From: Ophiura sarsii
Lineage: Eukaryota; Echinodermata; Ophiuroidea; Amphilepidida; Ophiuridae
DNA: 64,000 bases
Direction: 5' to 3'
Assembly (NCBI GenBank): GCA_035610835.1
Contig: CM069441.1
Location: forward strand, 107,879,144-107,943,143
The translations under genes were made by a program, and so were the position numbers. Below, one piece after another: positions 11,701 through 22,262 of the stretch (the first letter of the stretch is position 1; the number at the start of each line of letters is the position of its first letter). A model generated the notes under the pieces. That model saw only the letters and a list, made by a program, of their open reading frames with translations. It was not told where the DNA came from and made no database searches.

Positions 11701-12958
11701 AACCTTGCAAAATGGGAGAAGAAGTGGCTTATGAAATTTAATACAGATAAATGCTTCACACTCAAAGTCTCATGTTCTCCAAATCCAAAAAAATCATGTA
11801 TACACTCTCAACGACACCCCACTTCAGGAGACTAAATCGCACGCATACTTGGGAGTAGAAATCTCACACAACCTCAAATGGAATAATCATATAAACAAAA
11901 TAGCTGCAAAGGGGAACAGATCACTGGGATTCATTAAACGGAACTTACACTCATGTACAGCTGATATTAAAAACCTAGCATACCAGTCATTAGTCCGCCC
12001 GACCTTGGAATACAGCTCCTCGGTCTGGGATCCATACACGCAGGAACAAATACATAAAATAGAAGCGGTTCAGAGAAGAGCTGCCAGATTCGTTAAACAC
12101 GACTATGATCGCTTCAATAGCGTGACTGATATGCTAAAGGACTTAAACTGGAGTGACCTTTCTACGAGGCGAAAAGTCAACCGCCTATCCATCTTCCAGA
12201 AGGCATATTATGGTCAACTATCAATCCCAGTTCAAACACTACTACACCCGGTCACTCGCCTTACAAGACGACTACATAGCAAATCATTTCTTGAAATACA
12301 AACGTCACGCGACAGCTACAAATATTCCTTCCTACCAAGAACTGTCACGGACTGGAACAATTTACCTGAGAGCATCGTAAACATAGAACTCGCTATACCC
12401 TTCAAAAACCAAGTCACAAAGCACTTCAAGTAGCAACCTAAATAACAAAGCGCACACACATCACCGGTTCGCATTACTCCACTAGGAGTGTTGAGCTGTA
12501 ACCCCAAAGAAGAAGAGAAGAAGAAGAAGATAGTTCCAAAATAATGAGTGCAAGTCAAAATTAATTTTTGTAACAAAAGGAAGAAAATGCAGATCTTGCT
12601 ACGACGTTATTAATTATTACCCAATCCATTGCCAACTATTGATTAAAAGTAATTTTGAACGAACTCCAAACAAAACCGGTCAATTAGTTATAAATCAAGG
12701 TCAAATTGTTTGAGTGACACTTCAGTCTTCATCGTTTCATAAAATATAAAGGGCTTTGCATTGTTGTTGAAGAAGTAAGCTTACGTTACACAAGTCCACG
12801 TTTAAGTATACTTTAGACCACTGATGAGTTAACAAATTAGTGATCGGATAAACTATATTCGCAACATTTACTCCAATTAATTGTTATAATATATATATCT
12901 CTAATAAATACGGAAAATGGTAATTAACAAACACAATTTACCTCTCTCCTTGCGCCAT
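5255..12958 (-). CDS. TMEM11: TMEM11-like mitochondrial membrane protein, two coding exons
   Basis: The joined product is 177 aa; human TMEM11 is about 190 aa. Coding exon 1 is 12942-12958 (MAQGE plus AG) and exon 2 is 5255-5771. The split codon AG+G gives Arg and the reading continues DQLPTDC. Family landmarks are the HEIY motif, FEYELEQALEAQ, IGDETARWITVGN-like text (here LGDETARWITVGN), SWQFDPCCKYQV and LSRLPLHTLT followed by STPVVLMRKDD. Hydrophobic stretches follow the WITVGN block, precede SWQFDPC, and lie near the C-terminus (IAGIAAICLAYKFY). Known role of the family: a mitochondrial membrane protein needed for normal cristae and mitochondrial shape, linked to MICOS and to BNIP3-type mitophagy receptors. 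The orthology of exon 2 is very clear. Exon 1 is inferred from phase, a GT donor, a good ATG context and position. The ~7.2-kb intron is mostly transposon-derived. Confidence 0.88.
5984..6350 (+). pseudogene. CR1/L2-like reverse transcriptase C-terminal fragment
   Basis: In TMEM11's intron. The reading VIQNKVVRFVLGLDSRTHVG and then LNDRELN-like text leads into MKLNHAFNIFNNTSPGYLSE and YNTRDSHLNFVIPRV. This is the conserved tail of CR1/L2-group polymerases (the 'NTR' motif plus F-Y-G-WN). Frame breaks occur around 6115 and 6310, so it is a dead fragment. Confidence 0.75.
6561..7786. mobile_element. 1226-bp TIR element with seven copies of GGTAACAGCGTGAC
   Basis: It begins GGGCAATTCCA and ends TGGAATTGCCC, with TATA on both sides (TA or TATA duplication). 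GGTAACAGCGTGAC or a near match occurs at 6573, 6753, 6954, 7202(-), 7216(-), 7236 and 7412; the last two lack the first G. The minus copies at 7202-7229 are a direct tandem and form a hairpin with 7236-7248. It has no coding potential and no known superfamily was assigned. It lies in the TMEM11 intron. Confidence 0.85.
7840..8360 (+). mobile_element. hAT MITE, CAGKGGCGTAACAG family, copy 1 (521 bp)
   Basis: The termini are CAGGGGCGTAACAG and CTGTTACGCCACTG, with a perfect 8-bp duplication GCAATGTT (7832-7839 and 8361-8368), diagnostic of hAT. Internally it has a G-tract, a perfect 32+1+32 palindrome (8049-8113) and a long pyrimidine tract. ORFs across the pyrimidine tract are low-complexity artefacts. 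Confidence 0.92.
8826..9761. mobile_element. 936-bp nonautonomous hAT element
   Basis: The termini are CAGTGTTAGAAATAAG and CTTATTTCGAACACTG (inverted, one mismatch). A perfect 8-bp duplication CCTATGAC lies at 8818-8825 and 9762-9769. Subterminal 'ggttgtccgcc/ggacaacc' blocks repeat in both orientations. It encodes no transposase. In the TMEM11 intron. Confidence 0.9.
9770..10917. other. TMEM11 intron segment with a foldback
   Basis: There is no gene here. A foldback occupies 10386-10717: 'ggtacctcattcataaaaat' on the left is matched by its near reverse complement at 10685-10712, and TTGTTTCAATGACC is present on both arms. The remainder is unassigned. Confidence 0.55.
10918..12530 (+). pseudogene. 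5'-truncated CR1/L2-like non-LTR retrotransposon (reverse transcriptase)
   Basis: Frame 1 (10918-11790) carries a full RT core: KATGPDNIPAHILK, SPIFKKGDRTKPSNYRPVSL, DQQHGFRRNRSCESQL, catalytic DFSKAFD, SGVPQGTVLGPLLF and FADD. A single frameshift in an A-run at ~11786-11795 moves reading to frame 2. There YTLNDTPLQETKSHAYLGVE continues through the thumb-like tail (LEYSSSVWDPY, IEAVQRRAARFV, FLPRTVTDWNNLPE) to the stop at 12433. A (GAA)n-rich tail ends near 12530. No endonuclease domain is present. It lies in the TMEM11 intron on the opposite strand. The good preservation suggests a fairly recent insertion. Confidence 0.88.
12531..12941. other. TMEM11 intron, first part after the donor
   Basis: Plain AT-rich DNA including a short TA run near 12890. 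I see no feature apart from the splice donor at 12941. Confidence 0.5.
12942..12958 (-). CDS. TMEM11: TMEM11 coding exon 1 (17-nt micro-coding segment)
   Basis: Minus-strand reading is ATG GCG CAA GGA GAG AG followed by the donor GTAAAT. The context gtcaaaATGG is a good animal start. The two leftover bases fit the one-base entry phase of exon 2 and give MAQGERDQLPTDC, close to the (R)ERVSL-ATDC region of vertebrate TMEM11. The transcribed part upstream (12959 to roughly 13090) would be 5' UTR. I found no better ATG/donor pair by eye in the intron, but a cDNA has not been seen. Confidence 0.7.
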
Positions 12959-13435
12959 TTTGACAACAACCCTGGCCTAGCAAAAAACATAAATAGAGGG
13001 CGTATTTCTTCACTACCGATCAGCACAGGGGGTGCTGGACATTGTATCATTTGTTGGCGTCAGGTTTGGCTTTGTCAACTGTGTGTTCGTGGTGAATTGC
13101 CATAGGTCTAAAACCATTTGGTCTAATACCCATGTCAGGGCCCTTGGAAGTATATTTTTGATGGGGGTGCTGTAAAAGTCTTCACCACTTTAGCGTGGGG
13201 TCCGGGGCGAAGCCCTTGGCGGGGGTTCAGGGGGCAGAGCAATGCCAATGATGGCGCATCCAGGACTGTTCTGCTGATGGGGAGCCAAAAAAACACCTGA
13301 AGTCATCTTGTTGATATTAAATATTGAAACGTTGAACCAAATACGCGCGAAGCGCGCAAAAATTGTGATGTTAACACTTAAAAGGTACAGTATGACGTTT
13401 TTAACGTCCCGCATATTTAGAGTAGGGCCTATTTG
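12959..13435. other. TMEM11 upstream/promoter side and unassigned repeat
   Basis: 12959 to about 13090 should hold the TMEM11 5' UTR and core promoter (minus strand); no TATA box was chosen. 13104-13140 has two units of the 'ggtctaa' repeat seen again at 14196. 13140-13430 looks like an interspersed repeat ('gcgcgaagcgcgc', 'ggggtgctgtaaaa') but I cannot classify it. Confidence 0.4.
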
Positions 13436-13554
13436 GTGTGGTTGACCAATTGGTTACTTAGACTACATGGGTCAAGCCCCTGGGAAGGGGGGGGGGGGGG
13501 GGTGCTGAGGTGCACAGCTGCAGCACCCCCATGGTCTTTTAGAGGGTCATATTT

Positions 13555-13890
13555 GCTAAGGGTAATATGCTAAGATCTGTGTTCAATATCAACTGGAGTC
13601 AGCATGTGACAAATAAGGACCTGTATGGGGACATACCAAAAGTCTCGGACAAGATCAGAGAACGCAGAGCAAGATTTGCTGGACACTGCTTCAAAGGGTC
13701 CAAGGAGCTTGTACACAAACTTATACATTGCACGGAGCAAGAAAGCGTGGTAGACCAGCCCTGACCTACATTGACATACTCAAACGTGATACAGGACTGC
13801 AGGTGGAAGAAATCAAGACAGCTATGTTGGATAGGAAGATCTGGAGAGGCATTGTGGTTCGGAAAATCATCCGCCCTAAGTCAAGTAAGT
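13555..13890 (+). pseudogene. RTE-like non-LTR polymerase C-terminus, frameshifted
   Basis: Two overlapping frames read as one known tail. The first is INWSQHVTNKDLYGDIPKVS, then IRERRARFAGHCFK. After a shift near 13730 comes GARKRGRPALTYIDILKRDT, then GLQVEEIKTAMLDR. 'RRxRFxGHC', 'KRGRP.xTY.D.L..DTGL' and the closing D-R-W-R-like block are typical of RTE-group polymerases. It is dead and partial. Confidence 0.8.
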
Positions 13891-13969
13891 CAAGGTGTGG
13901 TTTGAGGGCCATTATAATATTAAAACCTTTAGAAATCATAAGCGCGGAGCGGGTAAAATTTTGAGTTTA

Positions 13970-14068
13970 GGGACCGTTCATTATTTATGGTGGAGGGGGG
14001 GGGGGACAAATTCGAGACTTGTATGTTAAAATTACCTAACCCCCCTACAGCTGAAACTGAAAATTATT
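13970..14068 (+). mobile_element. Truncated end of the GGGACCGTTCATTATTTATG MITE
   Basis: It starts TTA|GGGACCGTTCATTATTTATG with a G-tract and the same first ~100 bp as the full copy at 14887, then breaks off after 'ctgaaactgaaaattatta'. There is no right terminus. Confidence 0.8.
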
Positions 14069-14195
14069 AAATCTTAGGGGGTGCTACGCACCCCCTCTAA
14101 AAGACCATGGGGGTTTGGGGGTGCTGGCTGCAGCACCTCAGCACCCCCCCCCCCCCCCCTTCCCAGGGGCTTGACCCATGTAGTCTAAGTAATAC

Positions 14196-14403
14196 CAATT
14201 GGTCTAAGACCAGTTGGGCTAAATGTCAGTTGGTCTAATATCCAATTGATCTAATTACCATTTAGTCTAATAACCATTTTGTCTAAAACCCAGTTGGTCT
14301 ACTATGGTATAATTTCCACTTGGTCTATATCCATTTGGTCTAATATCCATTTGGTCTAATACCCATTTGGTCTAATACCCATATTGTCTAATAACCATTT
14401 CCC
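14196..14403. repeat. Degenerate tandem repeat, ~17-bp 'TTTGGTCTAATACCCA' unit
   Basis: About a dozen units with the core GGTCTAATA(T/C)CCA(T/A)TT, spaced 16-18 bp, with point changes. A few units recur at 13104-13135. Confidence 0.8.
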
Positions 14404-14765
14404 TGTAAAACCTAATGATATACTTTAGCCTACTTCCTAAGATCAAAACATATTTATTTTCTTAATACCAGTGAGTGTCAAGTGAAATTTGAATGGGTAC
14501 ATTACTTTATCAAAAATACTGCTTACGGTATTCATACATATCATAACAAAATACTAATAATATGCTAACTTTTAATAGGAATACACTTATTGTCAATCTC
14601 ATTTACCTTATTCCGTGGTTATAGTCACAATATTCATAAATTTCACAAAATAGTAGTAAATGCGCATTCAACTCTTTATTCAACAACAACGTCAACAAGA
14701 ATCCTCCTTTGAATAAAAGTGAACGTTCAATTTAGGCCTACAGTTTTATTTGTTAAAACGCCTCA
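14404..14765. other. Unassigned intergenic DNA
   Basis: AT-rich with no repeat or coding sequence that I recognise. Confidence 0.4.
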
Positions 14766-15924
14766 TCACCAAGTGTGTCAGACTGTCAGGGGTGTCAGAA
14801 AAAAGGGGGGTCACCTTATGGCCTTGCATGGCCTCATGATAGAGGTTGAATTCAAAGGGGCGGGGGGTGAGATTTGTCACAGATTAGGGACCGTTCATTA
14901 TTTATGGTGGAGGGGGTTGGGACAAATTCGAGACTCGTATGTTAAAATTACCTAACCCCCCTACAGCTGAAACTGAAAATTACATGACCCCCCTTGCTAA
15001 CCAGTAACTTTTTACACCCCCCCCCCCCCCCCCCCCCCGAAAACACCCAACTTGTCACATAATTAAGGGGCTGTCTTTACCACCTTTGGAATTTTGTTCA
15101 TGGATACGTTGGCAAATTTTGTTTGTGCCCTATCAGAACCTTGGTATACTATTATAGTCTCAGATCTGAACGGCCAATAATGTTATGATGCCCCTTCTTT
15201 TTATTGTGTGAAATTAGTAATGGCGAGCGTAGCGAGTTGGAATTTGTTTTCTTCATATTTATACATTTTGGGTGGTTTTGTGAGTCTTTATAACCCGAAC
15301 AAGTTAACATTCTTAGCAGAAACGTATAATCCAGTGAAACGTTCTACTTTTGTGAGCATTGGTGCAAAGCAGAGATGAGGTGAAAAGCATGCAATAAATC
15401 ACATTTTTAAATCATGAAATTGGATTTTGTAACATTATACACCCTGTGGCTCTAATGTCTCAACCGAGTGATGATTATATAGATGTTTTTCCACCATATC
15501 GTCGATTTGCTGTCCAGAAACCGTCTCATAGTAAAAGTTTTTGAAGTCGATAGGTTTTAAGAAAATATGCGCGGAGCGCAAAAAAAATGGAATTTACACT
15601 CCAAAATAGCCTCTAAAATCACTCCAATCACCTCATCTTTATAGTTTAAACAAATTTACACCCCCCCTGTTCAAGAATAAAAAGTTACATAACCCCCCTA
15701 TTTTAACATATGAAAGTTACATGACCCCCCCTATAGTTTACCCCCCCCCCCCCCCCTCCACCATAAATAATGAACGGTCCCTTAGTTTGATCTGTCCAAA
15801 ATACAAATTAGTTAAAAATTCACCACACCAAGAATGATAACTAGGCAAATATCAGTCGACTAATCTTTAACCAGTAGTAGTAGACTTAAAAGAAAGATAT
15901 AGATAGATAGATAGATAGATAGAT
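14766..15924 (+). repeat. Repeat unit copy A (filled by MITE), ending in GATA microsatellite
   Basis: The unit body starts near 'gtgtgtcag..tgtcaggggtgtcag' and contains GGCCTCATGATAGAGGTTGA. It is interrupted by the MITE at 14887-15781, resumes TTAGTTTGATCTGTCCAAAA and ends in (GATA)n at 15897-15924. Copies B and C lie at 20676 and 21375. Confidence 0.8.
14887..15781 (+). mobile_element. Harbinger-like MITE (895 bp), TTA duplication, copy A
   Basis: TIRs are GGGACCGTTCATTATTTATG and its exact complement at the right, followed by G/C-tracts. TTA flanks both ends (14884-14886 and 15782-15784). The unoccupied sequence is still present at 20832-20834. A 3-bp TWA duplication plus GG-starting TIRs fits PIF/Harbinger. 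It is noncoding. Confidence 0.9.
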
Positions 15925-18900
15925 GGTCGAATCCAACGAAAAGTGTACACGGCTAGATTTTTAGGGTCCAGTTTCAAAATGCTTCGATCTCTTTTTCCTT
16001 TTTCCCACTCAAAGTCAACATATCAAGCTTGTATGGAAAAAAAGTGCCATCACTAATCTCTCCAATTGACCACGTGGCGGAATGATGAAGTTGAAGGTAC
16101 ACTTCTCAATGTTACCTTCAAATACAAGTACCATATTTTGATTAAGTGATGATTATTCCACCTATTTACATATTGCATTCAAATTTGTGATTGTATTGTA
16201 TTCAGAAGATGCTAATGCTGATAGAAAGTGGACATATTTGTACAGGTACTCATCTTTTTTAACATTTTAGATTCACACAGTTAGGTAGCATTTTCAGGCT
16301 CTCAATACTTTGAAACATGAGGTTGAGTCACTTTGTATACTTTCACCAAGATAATTTTAATGAACATTTGTTTTCATGTACCTCAAAGAGGGGGAATGAC
16401 CTTTTCTGGAAAATTTAGAATTTTGAGCATGCGCCAGAAACTTAAGTACATAGAAGAATGTGGAAATTTTGTATTCGTAGGTAACAGTTCATGTATACGT
16501 AGGTATAAGAGAAGTAAAACTGTAATAAATTAATGTTGTACTTAATTTATGCTGCATTTTGGGGGTGAAATGAACATGCAGGGTTGTTAACAATATTTGT
16601 TTTTAAATAAACATGTTAAAACATGTTTAAATCCTAATATTATGGACATATTCCCCAATAGTTTACTTTAAATAGCTACTAGAATATTAATTTAATGTTG
16701 AAAAAAATATACAATATCTAACTCTCAGTTGTGATTTTGAATAGGTTTATTAAGAACAAAATATCAGGCAACAATTTTAAGCATTCCTATAAGAGAAAAA
16801 CATGTTAAGACTTAAAGCACGGTAGCTAATATTGCAATAATCAAAGTATTCGTAGGTAACACATTTGTTCTCAACTTTAACTTCGTTGACTAAGAACGGT
16901 TGGATTCTTTGATTTTACATATGTTTAAGAGGCAAAATTGTACTCGACGTAGTTTTTATGCCCTGGATCGCGTGTGAGAGGGTGAATGTCGTACAGCAAA
17001 ATAAAAAGGTGTCTTGTTTGACGTTAAAAGTTGATAATATAAGAATGTGCGCTCAGCACTGCTTTTACAAAACAATCAGAATTGCGTAATATTCAACATT
17101 TGAATAAAAAGCAAGATTAACCAAATAAACATTAAAATTATATAAAACTATGTTCCTATTTCTAAGATATTAAAAGAAAACATCCTAAACATCAATAAAC
17201 TCACTAGGCCTATACTGTTAGTATTATTGATCATCTAATTTGGTTAAGGAATGTTGATTAAAATTAATTTACACATGATAATTACGGCAGAAAATGTTTT
17301 ATTATGCTAACGTATCCGATCATCCAATTTTGTAAGTGTCTTTCTTGCTTGACTTTCAATTATTAAGAATGTGCGTTTAACTTCTACAAAACAGTCAGAA
17401 GTGTGTAATATTTAACAAGATGATGACAACATACATATCGTACTGGGTTAAAATTTCGTAAAGGTATAGTTAAACAATCAATTAACTCGCTAGTATAATA
17501 TTCTTACTCATCTCATTTGGCAAAAAGCATGTTCATCATTAAAACTAAACATAATGAAATATTAAGCATATAGAAACATTTTAAGTAAGATACCTCTGAT
17601 CATACAGCCTTGTAATCTCTACTTAACAAGTTTAGTGGATCTTGTTGTATTCTTTGTGTAGTTAGTTCCTTATCTCTCTCTTGTCACGAGAATGAATATC
17701 TAGTAGAACAGAATTACTCTTTGTTTATTATAGGACATTTTAGAATGTTAAGAATGAACGTTTCAGTTTCCGTGTGAATCCAAAATATTGGATCGAATCA
17801 ACTATTGAACATTTCCTCGAGCCATCATTAATTAGAAAGCAAGCGGTTTTCATTTAGCAAACAGTTTGATTTGCCTGTAATTCATAATCTTGAATGTCAG
17901 GTTATTTGTTTTAAGCAATAAAACAACCGGTTGTCTTCCTCAATTTGTTCTAAATGAAGGAGGCAAGTGAGACTTCTAGCAGTTATCATTTTGAATAGCT
18001 GTTTTAAACACGAAAGCCAGATCGCTTTTTAATTCATTTATTATATACTTTGAAATAATTTCATATCAGACCTTATATAAATATATGAGCCGAACATGTT
18101 CAAAGTCTAGAATATTCAAATGTCGTGCATTTCAGTCCACATAAGCGCGCGGAATAAAGCACATACAACTTACAGCAAGACATCCACTAGTTGTCAGATT
18201 AGAATCAAGATATAATGTCCTAGTTTGGAATTTGTATCATTCTAAAAGTCGTACATAGTAAGTTTTTTATCGAGTTTCAACCGGAGGCAGATTCCGTTTG
18301 ACATAGAATCACCAATATGAAATATTTTGTCAGATGTAGACAAAATAGGAATTTTATGTTTAAAAATTCAATGTTGTTTGATTTAAAAACACTAATCTAA
18401 TAGGTTTTGCCACGACAGAGATATTGTCGGGCATGTGCCTTTCATTGTGATTTTCTTTTAAATCAACCACTGCTTAGTTCAATTACACTAATTAATGAAT
18501 GTCGGAAGCATTATTCATGAACAATTCTTGATTTGAGACTGAAATCAGTTAGGCCTACCCTTGATTACCTCCCACCTTTAAAAAAAAAGGAAAATGTTTT
18601 ACTAAATTTCTTGTTCACTTAAAATACGTTTTGGTGACATTACACAACCTGCCCGAGCAAAAATGAAGCAAGTTATTTTATATTTGTGACACATGAATTC
18701 CATTTTCAAATACAACTACAATAATGGCCAATATTATGTACCTCAGTAGTCACTTCTCTGCAATTCCAGAGGAAGTTGGTTAACTACGTATACATCATAT
18801 CGACAAGCTGGTTTAAAACAATATTACGCACCAAACGATATTATTCCCGTCTTATACATTCCTGCTAAATATTTACATAATATAAGGTGCGAATGAAAGC

Positions 18901-20456
18901 GAAAAACAATACAGGAATTGCACCATGCTCATTAACTAATATATAGGTTACCTACGAATACAAAATGGAATATGAGAAAATTGATTATGAGGCCGAAATT
19001 TCATGGATATTATGACTAAATGTACCCATTTTAAGACGATCAACGTGTAATCTATGGATATAAATAACATCCATTCACTCTTACTCCAACAAAAAATATG
19101 TTCTCGGCAAAACCAGTGTGATTACACCATGCATTTTATTTAAATTAACACCTCCTATTTTCATTTAATAAGGGAATATTAATTTTTTCCCTCCAAATAT
19201 AAATATAATAATATATCCAGTCAGATTGTATGATTGCGCACTGCTTGTATGTAAAATAAAACCATTTAGTGCCAATATGCACCGTGTATATTATTGAATG
19301 TTGCCTACATATACATGTTACCTCCGAATACAACATGAAGTCAATGCACGAGAAGCTGTTACTGATTATTTGTATAAACATTAATCACCCCCATTGCGAT
19401 TTAAATCAACTGTCAGAGGATGTCTTTGCGTGAATAACATAAACAATTACACTAATAAGAGTAACAAGATTGAGACAGAGGGAGGCTATATTCAATCAAC
19501 TTTTAAGACAACAACACATTTTTGATGCATTTGTACGCAAACTACAGAATTTTGTGAAAAGTTACTTACAAAAGCTGAAAGATTGATGCAAAACTTCTCT
19601 GTGGCTTGCCGAACGCAGCGCACATTTCTACTTTATTCCAGTCGATACAAGTATGTAACAACAAAGGGAATAACCACGGTATCGTTATTTGTATTTGAAG
19701 GTAAAAGTTCATATTTCAAATTTGCCTACGAATACAGCCTTTTATTGCTGATATTTCAAAAAATGTTGCCTTCAAAATGATAAAACTTGGCACACATGTA
19801 CATTGTATCACACTTCGCTTATTCTATAGATATCATTCACTAATCTGTGTTTGTATTAAAATGGCAGTGTTTTAAATAGGTATTCGGAGGTAATGCATTT
19901 TGTTTACCAAACCGATCGTTTCCGCTTTTAAAATTTCTAACAGCTTTATCAAAAAATCGACTTGAATGTGGACAATGCATTTAAGTATTTAACATATTTA
20001 GGTATCCTTACAGCACACATTACACTACCTCAGGCGAATTCTTCCCCGAAAGTGAGATTTAACAAAACATGTATTGGTAGGTAACGTCAAAACTTACCAC
20101 AGCCAAAAAAATCACAACAATTCAGGGGATTGATCAAAAGTAACAAAAATTACAAGAGGCATTCTTGAGATATCCACCAATCAAACAGGTAAAATTATTT
20201 CCGCTTAAGCTCGTTTTCATCTAAACGGTTATATGTCTAAAATAAAACCTTAACAACTACTTTTGTAAAAAGGGTGAAAAATAGCAGGTTTATTGCTCGC
20301 ATACGCCCAATTGTGCATAGAAGTTAGTCATATTATATATGGCGCGAAGCGTCTCATCGAGGCGGATACGTATAACACAAAAATAAAATAGTCAAGATAT
20401 AGATTATTTTATTATAGGCCTGAACATCACGTGTACACTTTTCGTTGGATTCGACC
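15925..20456. mobile_element. 4.5-kb TIR element with dispersed GTATTCGTAGGTAAC motif
   Basis: A 27-bp perfect TIR starting GGTCGAATCCAACGAAAAGT lies at 15925-15951, inverted at 20430-20456. Both sides are GATA microsatellite, so the duplication is ambiguous (4, 8 or 12 bp all fit). The related copy at ~20934-21010 lacks the insertion. The motif GTATTCGTAGGTAAC or a close variant occurs at 16471, 16846, 18947(-), 19317(-), 19722(-), 19880 and 20071. There is no long ORF and it is very AT-rich. The superfamily is unknown. Confidence 0.85.
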
Positions 20457-20464
20457 AGATAGAT

Positions 20465-20675
20465 AGATATCGATCTATCAATCTATCTATCAATCTATCA
20501 ATCTATCAATCTATCAATCTATCAATATATCATCTATCAATCTATCAATCTATTAATATATCAATATAGCAATCGATCAATCGATCAATCTATCAATCTA
20601 TCAATCTATCAATCTATCAATCTGAAGAATAATTTGTAAATAAGTCTTTTCATCAATCTATCAATCTATCAATCT
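20465..20675 (+). repeat. (CTATCAAT)n satellite array 1
   Basis: An 8-bp unit CTATCAAT with some TATCGAT variants, interrupted at 20626-20652 by unrelated sequence. It continues the GATA-type tract to the right of the 4.5-kb element. Confidence 0.9.
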
Positions 20676-20933
20676 GGTTTTTGTTATTGACTAAAAATCC
20701 ATAAATCACGAGAAAAAAAGGATGTCAGAAAAAAAGTGTGTCAGGGTTGTCAAAAAAGAGGGTTACCTCATGGCCTGGCATGGCCTCATGATAGAAGTTG
20801 AATTCAAAGGGGCGGAGAGATTTGTCGCAAATTAGTTTGATCTGTCCAAAATATAAATTAGTTAAAAACTCACCACATCAAGAATGATAAAACTAGGCAA
20901 ATATTAGTCAACAATCTTTAACCAGTAGACTCA
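20676..20933 (+). repeat. Repeat unit copy B (empty site)
   Basis: It starts GGTTTTTGTTATTGACTAAA. The same unit body as copies A and C is present without the Harbinger-like MITE: 'tcgcaaattagtttgatctg' is continuous with a single TTA at 20832. Copy C starts 699 bp further on, so B and C are a tandem pair. Confidence 0.88.
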
Positions 20934-21374
20934 AAAGATAGATAGATAGATAGATCGATAAATTGATAGATTGATATATTGGTAGATCGATAGATAGATA
21001 GATAGATATCGATCTATCAATCTATCTAGCAATCTATAAATCTAGCAATCTATCAATTAATCAATGATCAGGCTATCTATCAATCTATCAATCTATCAAT
21101 CTATCAATCTATCAATCTATCAATCTATCAATCTATCAATCTATCAATCTATCAATCTATCAATCTATCAATCTATCAATCTATCAATCTATCAATCTAT
21201 CAATCTATCAATCTATCAATTTATCAATCTATCAATCTATCAATCTATCAATCTATCAATCTATCAATCTATCAATCTATCAATCTATCAATCTATCAAT
21301 CTATCAATCTATCAATCTATCAATCTATCAATCTATCAATCTATCAATCTATCAATCTATCAATCTATCAATCT
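20934..21374. repeat. GATA arm plus (CTATCAAT)n array 2
   Basis: 20934-21006 is a GATA/GATTGATA tract. It turns at TATCGAT into about 45 copies of CTATCAAT up to 21374, so the two sides are inverted relative to each other. The 109-residue SINLSIYQ-type ORF here is only the translated satellite. Confidence 0.95.
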
Positions 21375-22228
21375 GGTTTTTGTTATTGACTAAAAATCCA
21401 TAATCACGAGAAAAAGTGTGTCAGGGGTGTCAGAAAAAGGGGGTTACCTATAATAATAGCCTGGCATGGCCTCATGATAGAAGTTGAATTCAAAGGGGGC
21501 GGGGGGAAGAGATTTGTCGCAAATTAGGGACCGTTCATTATTTATGGTGGAGGGGGGTTGGGTAAACTATAGGGGGGGTCATGTAACTTTCATATGTTAA
21601 AATAGGGGGGTTATGTAACTTTTTTATTCTTGAACAGGGGGGTTGTGTAAATTTGTTTAAACTATAAAGATGGTGGTGATTGGAGTGATTTTAGAGGCTA
21701 TTTTGGAGTGTAAATGCCATTTTTTCTGCGCTTCGCGCATATTTTCTTAAACCTATCGACTTCAAAAAACTTTTACTTAGAGACTACTTCTGGACAGAAA
21801 ATCGATGATATGGTGGAAAAACATCTATATAATCATCAACGGTCGAGACATTAGAGCCACAGGGTGTATAATGTTACAAAATCCATGCAATTTCATAAAA
21901 AATGTGTGATTTATTGCATGCTTTTCACCCCATCTCTGCTTTGCTCCAATGCTCACAAAAGTAGAACGTTTCACTGGATTATACGTTTCTGCTCAGAATG
22001 TTCTAACTTGTTCGGGTTATAAAGACTCACAAAACCACCCAAAATGTATAAATATGAAGAAGAAAAAAATCGAACTCGCTACGCACGCCATTACTAATTT
22101 CACACAATAAAAAGAAGGGCATCATAAAATTATTGGCCGTTCAAATAGGGCACAAACAAAATTTGCCAACGTATCCATGAACAAAATTCCAAAGGAAAAT
22201 ACAGCCCCTTAAGTATGTGACAAGTTTG

Positions 22229-22262
<34 letters not shown>

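Larger units (their letters stand above)
13444..14204. mobile_element. Inverted-repeat structure enclosing an RTE-like fragment
   Basis: 13444-13550 and 14090-14204 are inverted copies of each other. Shared blocks include GACCAATTGGT, ACTACATGGGTCAAGCCCC, a G-tract, GCTGAGGTGC and CATGGTCTTTTAGAGGG. Between them are a retroelement fragment and a truncated Harbinger-like MITE end (13970-14068). It may be a composite element or an inverted duplication. Confidence 0.7.

Noticed and set aside
21064..21393. 109-residue ORF made of INLSIYQS repeats
   Set aside because: It is the direct translation of the CTATCAAT satellite. An 8-bp unit stays open by chance; no start context, domain or codon bias.
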